Source of the DNA: UBA8515 sp964498035
GTDB taxonomy: Bacteria; Patescibacteriota; Minisyncoccia; Phycocordibacterales; UBA9973
NCBI GenBank assembly: GCA_964498035.1
Contig: CAZCFW010000001.1
Span: 1 to 64,000, forward strand
Reading direction: 5' to 3'
DNA length: 64,000 bases
Every line of letters begins with the position of its first letter. Position 1 is the stretch's first letter. The notes beneath the pieces are model-generated. The model worked only from the letters and a program-made list of their open reading frames with translations. It had not been told where the DNA came from and ran no database searches. Below are positions 56,992 to 64,000 of this stretch, piece by piece. The translations under genes and the position numbers were made by a program.

Positions 56992-58470
56992 TTAATTCGA
57001 AAGAATTTTAATAGCATTTTTAATACGAACAGTAGTCTCCTCCTTTCCGAAAATTTCAGCAAGAGTAAATGGGTCTGGAGACTTTTCTCTGCCAGAAAGT
57101 GAAAATCTAAGTGGCCAGAATATATCTCCACGCCCTACCTCTTCAGCAAAGGGTGATAGCTTTTCTTTAATACTATCCTTATTCCAGTCACTATCCTCTA
57201 TACTTGAAAGGATTTCTAGTGTGCGAGTCATAAAACCACTAAGTATTTCATATTTATTATCGCTCGATATTTTAGTAGATTTGAAGAATAATGATTCTTT
57301 ATTGTATTCTGGTATGTTGAAAAAGTAGGCAAGACTTCCCTCTTCCTCCATGTTTACAATATCTCTACCACAGCTTATGTGTTCAATAATTATGGGTGTG
57401 ATGTTGTGCAATCTTTCGTTTGTGTATTCAGGTGAAGACTTCAAATTTTGAGAAATGAATTTATCAATATACATTTCTTGCTCTTCATGAGAAAGCAATT
57501 TTAGGTGTTCTTTATTTATCCAGCAAAGCTTCTTCTCATCAAATCCTGCACCTGAGCGTTGGATGCGGTCAATATCGAATGAATTTATAATTTCATCTAC
57601 ACTCATTATTTCACGTTCATCGCCTGGATTCCAGCCGAGTAGAGCCAAGAAATTAACCATAGCCTCTGGCAAATATCCATCCTTTTTGTAATCAAGAATA
57701 TCCTTAGCACCATCTCTTTTGCCCAGTTTCTTTTTTCCGCCTTCTGCCATTATCGGTGGAAGTGTTACGAATTCAGGTGGAGTTGCATCAAATGCTTCAT
57801 ATACAGAGAGGAATTTCGGTGTGGATGCTATAAACTCTTGCCCACGCATTATGTGAGTCACACCCATCTCCATGTCGTCCACTATGTGTGCGAAATTGTA
57901 TGTAGGGTAACCATCACTCTTTATAAGGATAAAGTCATCGAGCGCTTCCTCTCCAGCTGTGAGGTCTCCATACACATGGTCATACCAATCCCATCTTTTA
58001 ATTGTGGGCACTTTGAAACGTAGTGGCTTTGTGCCATCCCAAGCCTCGGTATTTTCTGGTCTGTAATTCCTGTAGAGGAATGCTTCTTTATTCTTTTCTG
58101 CCTTTTTTCTAAATTCAGCAACTTCATCTTCTGTATATGGATCTGCGTATGCATAACCTTTGTCGATAAGTACAGCAGCGTATTCTCTATACTTTGCCAA
58201 GCGTTCTGATTGTAAGTATGGTGCATTTGGACCTTCTTTGTGAGGACCTTCATCGTACTCGGCACCAATCCATTCTAGCGATTCGAGGATATGGTCAATC
58301 GATCCGGAAACTTCGCGCTCTTTATCTGTGTCTTCAATACGGAGTATAAATGTGCCTTTATTCTTTCTAGCCCAAAGGTATGAAAATAAAGCAGTACGAA
58401 GATTGCCTACATGGATGTATCCTGTGGGGCTTGGTGCAAATCTTGTGATAACTTTTTTAGAATTTTCCAT
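56992..58470 (-). CDS. gltX: Glutamyl-tRNA synthetase
   Basis: The 492-aa class I enzyme has the HIGH-equivalent in PSPTGYIHVGNLRTALF, the KMSKS-equivalent in KKLGKRDGA, and DFILIKSDGYPTYNFAHIVDD. The usual length. No GatCAB genes in the window, so whether it is discriminating cannot be told. Its ATG follows the murG stop by 1 nt. Confidence 0.96.
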   Translation of the reverse strand: MENSKKVITRFAPSPTGYIHVGNLRTALFSYLWARKNKGTFILRIEDTDKEREVSGSIDHILESLEWIGAEYDEGPHKEGPNAPYLQSERLAKYREYAAVLIDKGYAYADPYTEDEVAEFRKKAEKNKEAFLYRNYRPENTEAWDGTKPLRFKVPTIKRWDWYDHVYGDLTAGEEALDDFILIKSDGYPTYNFAHIVDDMEMGVTHIMRGQEFIASTPKFLSVYEAFDATPPEFVTLPPIMAEGGKKKLGKRDGAKDILDYKKDGYLPEAMVNFLALLGWNPGDEREIMSVDEIINSFDIDRIQRSGAGFDEKKLCWINKEHLKLLSHEEQEMYIDKFISQNLKSSPEYTNERLHNITPIIIEHISCGRDIVNMEEEGSLAYFFNIPEYNKESLFFKSTKISSDNKYEILSGFMTRTLEILSSIEDSDWNKDSIKEKLSPFAEEVGRGDIFWPLRFSLSGREKSPDPFTLAEIFGKEETTVRIKNAIKILSN

Positions 58471-58471
58471 A

Positions 58472-59599
58472 TTATAATTCGTGAGCTAGGATAATGTTAA
58501 TAGCTTTCTGTGCAATCATATGTGCAGCATTTGGAGTCGCAAACTGAAACGCACTTTTACGCATCGATTCAATCTTCTCTTTACTGTTAGCAATTTTATT
58601 TATTTCAGCAAGTAATAAATGTGGAGTAAGATTTGCTTCTTCTATGACCTCGCAAGCACCAACTCTAGCATAATTGAAAGCATTCTTCCTCTGGTGATCA
58701 CCATTTGAATTTGTGATAGGTATGATTATGGATGGAGTTCCCCATGCAGCAATTTCAAAAATCGCAGAGCCAGCTCTGGATATCACTAGACGAGATATGC
58801 CATAAGCACTCTTCGTCTCAAGGTTGTTCATATATGCAAAAGGTCTGTATCTATTCTTGTGGGCATGATTCTCGAGTATTAAGTTACTTCTTATGGTTAC
58901 ATCTTCGATATTCTTTGGCCCAATCTGATGAATTACTTGGTAAGAGTTTAAGAGTTCTGGAAGTATGCGAAGTACTACTTCATTTATTGTTTCAGCTCCT
59001 TGTGAACCTCCGACAATAAATAATACAGGTGTGATGGGGTCAAATTTGAATAATTCCAAACCACCATCTACTCCACCACTCGTGATTTCTCTGCGTATTG
59101 GCTGGCCAGTGAAGGCTACCTTCTCTTTAGGAAACTTTTCACCTGCTTCTGCGTACGATACTGCAATATAATTTGCGAATTTTGAAGCCCACATATTCAT
59201 TCTCCCTGGGGCAGAATCTGATTCATGAATTATAAGTGGTATACGAAGAATCTTGGCAGCAAATACTGCTGGGAATGATCCATAGCCACCTTTTGAAATG
59301 ATTACATCTGGGTAAATAGTGAAAATTCTAAGTAGACCGATAATTGCCCCCACGCCTGCTGCAAACATATCGAAAAAGTTCCGTAGTGATGAGTAAGTGC
59401 GGATTTTGCCAGCGGGCACTTTTATGAATGTAATACCTGTATTAAATAATGCCTGCTTGTCGAATTCCGCATCAGACACATAATACATCTTTATATCTAG
59501 AATCTTTTCTTTAGCTGTAATTGCATTTATTTCCTCAGCAATTGCTATTAATGGGTAAAAATGCCCACCTGATCCTCCTCCTGTAAGTACTATTCTCAT
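58472..59599 (-). CDS. murG: UDP-N-acetylglucosamine--undecaprenyl-PP-MurNAc-pentapeptide GlcNAc transferase MurG
   Basis: The 375-aa glycosyltransferase starts with TGGGSGGHFYPLIAIAEEI and continues with SKGGYGSFPAVFAAKILRIP, HESDSAPGRMN, FIVGGSQGAETINEVV, and the donor site SRAGSAIFEIAAWGTPSIII. It makes lipid II from lipid I at the inner membrane. A TAAAAT hexamer lies 9 nt before the ATG. Confidence 0.96.
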   Translation of the reverse strand: MRIVLTGGGSGGHFYPLIAIAEEINAITAKEKILDIKMYYVSDAEFDKQALFNTGITFIKVPAGKIRTYSSLRNFFDMFAAGVGAIIGLLRIFTIYPDVIISKGGYGSFPAVFAAKILRIPLIIHESDSAPGRMNMWASKFANYIAVSYAEAGEKFPKEKVAFTGQPIRREITSGGVDGGLELFKFDPITPVLFIVGGSQGAETINEVVLRILPELLNSYQVIHQIGPKNIEDVTIRSNLILENHAHKNRYRPFAYMNNLETKSAYGISRLVISRAGSAIFEIAAWGTPSIIIPITNSNGDHQRKNAFNYARVGACEVIEEANLTPHLLLAEINKIANSKEKIESMRKSAFQFATPNAAHMIAQKAINIILAHEL

Positions 59600-59642
59600 A
59601 TAGTGCTTATTTTACACCATTTCGGCTTATTTTTCTAGTGGA

Positions 59643-60743
59643 TTATACTTTTTTCTGAAATTGAGAAATGTGGAGCACGATACCGATGGCTCCGAGAGCA
59701 ATCATGAGTGCGGTGCCTCCTTGAGATATGAATACTAGAGGTACTCCAGTTAATGGGAAGACTCCAACAGTAGATGCGATATTCATAAATGCTTGAGCTG
59801 TAAGTAGCGTAATTATTCCTACAACAAAAAGTTTTGAGAATGAATCTGGTGCATAGTATGCGATCTTAAATCCACGAAAAGCAAAAGCAACGAACAAGAG
59901 TATAAGAGCGACACATCCTACAAACCCAAGCTCTTCACCAATAACTGCAAATATTGAGTCGCCTTGTGGTTCTGGTAAATAATTAAATTTCTGAATGCTC
60001 TGCCCAAGGCCACGCCCGAAGAGTCCACCTGATCCGATAGCAATCAGAGACTGCTGAATTTGATATGACGATCCACTTGGGTCATGATTTGGATGTAGGA
60101 ATGTATTTACTCTATCTCTTAGGTATGGCGTTGTGGAAACTAAAATACTAAAACCGACTAATGCAACAGCAATCATAATAAATATATGCTTCCACGACAC
60201 TCCAGACACAAATAACATTGCAAAAGCTGAAATAGACATCAGTATAACACTCTTAGTATCAGGCTGTTTAAGTAGTAATCCTGCAATGAGAGCAATAAAT
60301 ACAACCAAGGGCACAATCCCCCATTTAAAGTCACGAACCTTGTTCTTCACCCAAGAAAGCCAAGCTGCGAAATATATAATAAAAGAAACTTTGAGGATTT
60401 CGACAGGTTGTATTGATAATCCAAATACATTTATCCATCGTCTTGCACCACCGTGAGAAAACCCAATATGAGGCACAAATACTAATGAAGTAAGTATGAG
60501 TGATAATATAAAAAATATTAATGAATATTCTCTCCAGAATTTATAAGGAATTCTAAGTGCAATATAAAGTACGACACAGCCAGCGAGTAATCCAAATACC
60601 AATTGACTCACAAGTACCCCGTAGAATTTAGTTTCATTCTTTGCAAGTATTCCTAGTGATGCGGAAACAAGCATTATAATGCCCCCAAGTGTTAGAGCTA
60701 TAACTATTCCTAGAAAGATTTTATCTACTTTGTTACCTTTCAT
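59643..60743 (-). CDS. ftsW: Peptidoglycan glycosyltransferase FtsW/RodA
   Basis: About 366 aa with ten membrane segments and family motifs: GGARRWINVFGLSIQPVEIL, KQPDTKSVILMS, GSGGLFGRGLGQSIQKFNYL, PEPQGDSIFAVIGEELGFVG. These mark an SEDS polymerase; the division or elongation role cannot be separated. The start is ATG 60743, one base after the mraY stop. Confidence 0.93.
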   Translation of the reverse strand: MKGNKVDKIFLGIVIALTLGGIIMLVSASLGILAKNETKFYGVLVSQLVFGLLAGCVVLYIALRIPYKFWREYSLIFFILSLILTSLVFVPHIGFSHGGARRWINVFGLSIQPVEILKVSFIIYFAAWLSWVKNKVRDFKWGIVPLVVFIALIAGLLLKQPDTKSVILMSISAFAMLFVSGVSWKHIFIMIAVALVGFSILVSTTPYLRDRVNTFLHPNHDPSGSSYQIQQSLIAIGSGGLFGRGLGQSIQKFNYLPEPQGDSIFAVIGEELGFVGCVALILLFVAFAFRGFKIAYYAPDSFSKLFVVGIITLLTAQAFMNIASTVGVFPLTGVPLVFISQGGTALMIALGAIGIVLHISQFQKKV

Positions 60744-60744
60744 A

Positions 60745-61794
60745 TTAATCAAGTAGAGCAATTACTACACCCATACTTGTAGTGATAATACTTATAACCC
60801 AGTAACGCATTGTAACTTTATATTTTGGCCAGCCAAGCGCTTCAAGATGATGATGAAGTGGTGCTACCAAGAAAACCTTCTTACCATTACGGAATCGTCT
60901 TGAAAGCATTTGAATAATACTTGTGAGTGATGTGATAAAGAGTGGAAATGCAATAATAGGCAAAAGGAGTACTGTATTTGTGAGGAATGCAATTACTGAA
61001 ATAGTAACCGTGAGCCCTATCATACCAGTCTCTCCCATATAAAAGCGTGCCGGAGGAATATTGAACCATAGGAATGCCAATATTCCAGAAGTTACAACTG
61101 CACAAAATGTAGATAAGTCGTATTGGCCTTGTGCAAATGTGATGACTGCGTACCCTGCAAATATGGAAGCAAGTACTCCACCTGAAAGACCATCGATACC
61201 GTCGATTACACTAGATGAGAAAACTGCAAGCATTATAAGAATGAAGAATGGTAAGAAAAATACTCCGAGTGTTATAAATCCATAATTTGGCACAAATAAA
61301 TAATCTATCCCAAGCTTTGAATAAAACCACCATCCGATAATGAGCCCAAGTAGTAGGATAATTCCGATTTTAATAAATCGCAATTTGATAGGATCGTTTG
61401 CAAGCTTGCCAGTAGCAAATATTTGGATAAAATCATCTCCAAGTCCGATAATAGATGCCGTTATGAGTGTGAAGAATGGTAAAAGAGTTTCCTTTCTAGA
61501 AATAAAATTTAATTGATCTTCTACCCCACTACCCCAAAATAATCCAATTATCCAAATAAGTAATAATGTAAAAATGACAGACATCCACACAATCATACCT
61601 CCCACTCTTGGAGTCTTTGTTTCACTTACACCGTCGTGAATTGCTATGAAAGCAGGCTGAGTGCCTGTATGTGTGCGAGATACACGCCTCCATAATTTGT
61701 ATTTATAGAAATAGTGAGTCAGTATCGGTGTGATCAATATACCCGAGACGAATGACAAAATCACTGGGATTAAAATTTTAATTGCATTACTCAT
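60745..61794 (-). CDS. mraY: Phospho-MurNAc-pentapeptide translocase MraY
   Basis: About 349 aa with ten membrane segments; motifs DGVSETKTPRVGGMIVW, GLGDDFIQ, DGIDGLSGGVLAS and FMGETGMIGL, and APLHHHLEALGW near the end, contain the catalytic Asp and His residues. The start is ATG 61794, overlapping the scpB end by 8 nt. Makes lipid I. Confidence 0.95.
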   Translation of the reverse strand: MSNAIKILIPVILSFVSGILITPILTHYFYKYKLWRRVSRTHTGTQPAFIAIHDGVSETKTPRVGGMIVWMSVIFTLLLIWIIGLFWGSGVEDQLNFISRKETLLPFFTLITASIIGLGDDFIQIFATGKLANDPIKLRFIKIGIILLLGLIIGWWFYSKLGIDYLFVPNYGFITLGVFFLPFFILIMLAVFSSSVIDGIDGLSGGVLASIFAGYAVITFAQGQYDLSTFCAVVTSGILAFLWFNIPPARFYMGETGMIGLTVTISVIAFLTNTVLLLPIIAFPLFITSLTSIIQMLSRRFRNGKKVFLVAPLHHHLEALGWPKYKVTMRYWVISIITTSMGVVIALLD

Positions 61795-62347
61795 TTGGAT
61801 TATTTTCTTGGTTTGTAATTGCCTTCTCAAGTTCCTCCACGACTTCTTGGTATTTTGGAAGCATTGTGATATCGCTCACCCCCATAAATTCAAGTAACTC
61901 TATGGTTGGTGTATAGATGAATCTTCGTGAATCCTTTACATCAACTTTCTTTTCGATAAGTCCACGTATTAGAAGATTGCGAAGTATGAAGCTTGAATTT
62001 ACACCTCTGATATAGTCGATTTCATTTCTTGTTACTCCATTTTTCTCAGGACCATTTTTATATAAAATAATAGAGAGCGTCTCAAGTGTGGCCTTAGATA
62101 ATTCTTTTGTAATCTCATCTTTGCGTAACTTTTCAAGGAAAGTGCTTGCCTCTTTGTTTGTGCCTAGAGTCGCTTCATTGTCATTTTGTATTACAGTAAG
62201 ACCCGTACTTTCCATTCTAGTAGATAAAGTCTTAAGTGCCTCTGAAACTTCTTCAGCACTCACTTCCAAAATTTCCGCAATCTTTTTAATTGCGACGGGT
62301 TCACCTTTAAAGAAAAGTAATGCTTCAATTTTTGCGTCTAAGTTCAT
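61787..62347 (-). CDS. scpB: Chromosome segregation protein ScpB
   Basis: The 186-aa kleisin-associated protein is made of two winged helices (AKIEALLFFKGEPVAIKKIA, EVSEALKTL; LETLSIILYKNGPEKNGVTR, NLLIRGLIEKKVDVKDSRRF). With ScpA it forms the SMC condensin accessory complex. It starts 14 nt after scpA. Confidence 0.94.
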   Translation of the reverse strand: MNLDAKIEALLFFKGEPVAIKKIAEILEVSAEEVSEALKTLSTRMESTGLTVIQNDNEATLGTNKEASTFLEKLRKDEITKELSKATLETLSIILYKNGPEKNGVTRNEIDYIRGVNSSFILRNLLIRGLIEKKVDVKDSRRFIYTPTIELLEFMGVSDITMLPKYQEVVEELEKAITNQENNPNE

Positions 62348-62361
62348 ATAATTAATTTTTA

Positions 62362-63162
62362 TTATTCTACTATTGGCCCTCCTTCTGTGCCCTCTTTACT
62401 CATCATTATATCTTCGAAATTACTATTCTGAATTACGTCTATTATTCCTTCTCTGACTAATTCTAACATAGCGAGGAATGAAACGATAACATTTACTTTC
62501 ACTTCTTTCTCATTACCATTCGAGCTCTGCCTTGCAAAGTCTCTAAAGGAAGTATTGAGTGTCTTTTGAATCCTCTGTGTCAGGCGGTCAATCATTTCCT
62601 CTATATTGATGACAGTTTTCACTTCAATCTCGGGTAGTGGTGCCATCTTTTTAGGAATATGAATGAGGACATCCTCCATAACAGCATTTATAGCCTCCAC
62701 AGTGATCACAGGGTCAGGGCTGAAAATCACATTGTCCCATTTTCTTTCAGGTGCGGAAAAAATTACTTGTGTACCAAAATTATTCTTAATATCAATACTT
62801 GCGTTCTTAATGATTTGATAGAGCTTGAGTCTCATTTCCAAATCTTCAATTTTGTCTTCCTCTTCATCAGTAAGTTCTAGATTTGGTAGGAGTGATTTTG
62901 ATTTAATAAGGATTAGAGTCGCTGCGATCACGATGAAGTAAGATACATCATGAATATGTTTATCAGCAGGTTCGGCAAGGTCTTGCCTAGTCGGGTCATT
63001 CTGTAGGCTTTTAATGTGAGATATATATTCATTTGTCACCTCTGCAAGTGAAATTTCATTTACAAAAAGCTTCTTGCTCTCAATAAGAGAAAGTAATAGC
63101 TCGAGTGGGCCTTCAAAACCACCTGATTTTACAGTATATGTGTTGTTTACTAGTTCTGTCAC
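62362..63162 (-). CDS. scpA: Chromosome segregation protein ScpA
   Basis: The 266-aa kleisin begins with SGGFEGPLELLLSLIESKKL and NEISLAEVTNEYISHI, then LILIKSKSLLPNLELTDEEE, and ends with a winged-helix segment (VIVSFLAMLELVREGIIDVI). It bridges the SMC heads. Placing scpA-scpB directly ahead of mraY-ftsW-murG joins chromosome segregation to wall synthesis. Confidence 0.94.
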   Translation of the reverse strand: MTELVNNTYTVKSGGFEGPLELLLSLIESKKLFVNEISLAEVTNEYISHIKSLQNDPTRQDLAEPADKHIHDVSYFIVIAATLILIKSKSLLPNLELTDEEEDKIEDLEMRLKLYQIIKNASIDIKNNFGTQVIFSAPERKWDNVIFSPDPVITVEAINAVMEDVLIHIPKKMAPLPEIEVKTVINIEEMIDRLTQRIQKTLNTSFRDFARQSSNGNEKEVKVNVIVSFLAMLELVREGIIDVIQNSNFEDIMMSKEGTEGGPIVE

Positions 63163-63198
63163 CTTACCATTCTAGCTTAAAAAGATTCAAAGATAAAG

Positions 63199-64000
63199 CT
63201 AGTCATTAAATGCAATTTCAAGAATTCTTTTCCAGTTTTCCCACGGAATTTTCGTCGCTTCTGTCAGTTCAGTATGCACTCCACCATTTTGAATCGAATT
63301 TGTGGCAGGATCATAATACCAGTTTGGCACCTCTCCCATACGAGCTGGAATAATGAGCTCCCCATATTTTTTATCTATCTCTTTGTCATTTTGCATATAG
63401 TATTCTGCTCCACGAATGACTGCAACGAGCCTTTCTAGATTTATCTTACCCTTTGAAACTTTTGTGAGTATGTTTACGTGGCCACTTGTTCGCCTTTGTA
63501 CTACTATATTGAATTTTCCACCAGCTTGCGCTCGTAGGTATCCAGGAATACTTATATTGTCTGATTCAACTAGGACTGCTTTTAGTGGCATTTTGACCCC
63601 AAGATTTAATTCAATTACTTTTCCTTCATCAAAAAGTTTTTTGTATATAGCAGGAAGTTCGTGAATACGGATGTATTCTTCAAGGTAGTGTGCTTCAATC
63701 AGTGGAAGAATAAAATCAAAAACTTTTTGTGCATCCTCCGGGAATTGTTTGTTTAGTGATCCGACAAGTCCAGAGAGTCCAAATGCTCGATCGATAGCAT
63801 CCTTCGATACTGTGCCTAGTCCAAACTGATCATCTCTTTCTGCGTAGCGAAGGAGCTTGCTTATGGCAGGATCGCCAGCTATTCCTAAATCCTTTGCTAC
63901 AAGGTTCGCTGCGCAACTTGGGTTCTGTGTGCCATGATGGTCGTACAGGCCACTCCCACAGTCTATAAGTAGATTTCCATTCTTTATATTTTCCTCATGT
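63199..64000 (-). CDS. DHH-motif (MYG1-like) protein, partial
   Basis: The frame is open from 63199 to the window edge at 64000 with no stop, so at least 266 residues are present and the N-terminus is missing. It contains LLIDCGSGLYDHHGTQNPSC near the visible start, a helical middle (RDDQFGLGTVSKDAIDRAFG) and a C-terminal domain with IPGYLRAQAGGKFNIVVQRR. The DHH-G motif with a preceding HEE resembles MYG1-like or DHH phosphoesterases that cleave small nucleic acids; this is a tentative match. An internal ATG at 63591 is not the start. Confidence 0.7.
   Translation of the reverse strand, partial: HEENIKNGNLLIDCGSGLYDHHGTQNPSCAANLVAKDLGIAGDPAISKLLRYAERDDQFGLGTVSKDAIDRAFGLSGLVGSLNKQFPEDAQKVFDFILPLIEAHYLEEYIRIHELPAIYKKLFDEGKVIELNLGVKMPLKAVLVESDNISIPGYLRAQAGGKFNIVVQRRTSGHVNILTKVSKGKINLERLVAVIRGAEYYMQNDKEIDKKYGELIIPARMGEVPNWYYDPATNSIQNGGVHTELTEATKIPWENWKRILEIAFND

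Overview
The window reads as a chromosomal segment of a low-GC, ultra-small Patescibacteria (CPR; Parcubacteria-like) genome. Evidence: a SWIB-domain protein with a basic tail, a CxxC-x17-CxxC zinc-ribbon protein with RGG and Lys/Ala-rich ends, membrane-anchored proteins ending in an SGA-type Cys motif, shortened RF1 and RsmI, a split transketolase next to rpe and rpiB, and tightly packed genes. No 16S rRNA gene is present, so the lineage is inferred from gene content. UGA is used as a stop (13225-13227), so the UGA=Gly code of some CPR lineages does not apply. Many genes have a -10 hexamer only 6-9 nt before the ATG, which suggests that leaderless mRNAs are common.

Layout. 1-4.7 kb is accessory and repair: an HsdR C-terminus, a GIY-YIG/DUF4357 protein, a DUF2726 remnant, then PhnA, EVE, histidine phosphatase, winged-helix, alkyltransferase, DUF1905, MsrB and YgjP-type metallopeptidase genes. 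Five related palindromes punctuate the intergenic spaces. 4.7-17.2 kb holds nucleic-acid-binding proteins, cyclophilin, EngB, CapA, an AI-2E-type permease, two SpoU methylases, a P2-type ATPase, a CNNM-type protein and a flavoprotein. It also has two unknown genes with long hairpin leaders (13.9 and 17.4 kb). 18.1-20.5 kb is an SOS cassette: a 65-aa ORF, lexA, an 86-aa pre-trimmed UmuD'-like protein and a Y-family polymerase. 20.6-27.5 kb holds cell-envelope proteins (CAP, CtpA, DUF4015), L27, L9, RsmI, DoxX and TrhO.

28.3-36.1 kb is the F1Fo-ATPase operon (atpZ-B-E-F-H-A-x-G-y-D-C, minus strand). It contains two unknown inserted genes and a divergent small gene between atpD and atpC. Directly upstream is a tRNA-Ile(GAU) gene lying inside a second tRNA-Ile that is split at its anticodon loop. 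36.5-47.9 kb mixes CPR housekeeping genes (RRM protein, RF1, L31, lytic transglycosylase, L25) with four Bacteroidota-looking secreted proteins, each with its own promoter. They include a 1489-aa Fn3-like repeat protein ending in a T9SS type A-like sorting domain.

48-64 kb is core metabolism and envelope: an FAD-linked oxidase, a PfkB kinase, the non-oxidative pentose phosphate genes, gltX, an M23 hydrolase, murG-ftsW-mraY, scpB-scpA and a truncated DHH-motif protein at the edge. No CRISPR array, transposase, rRNA operon or prophage module was seen.
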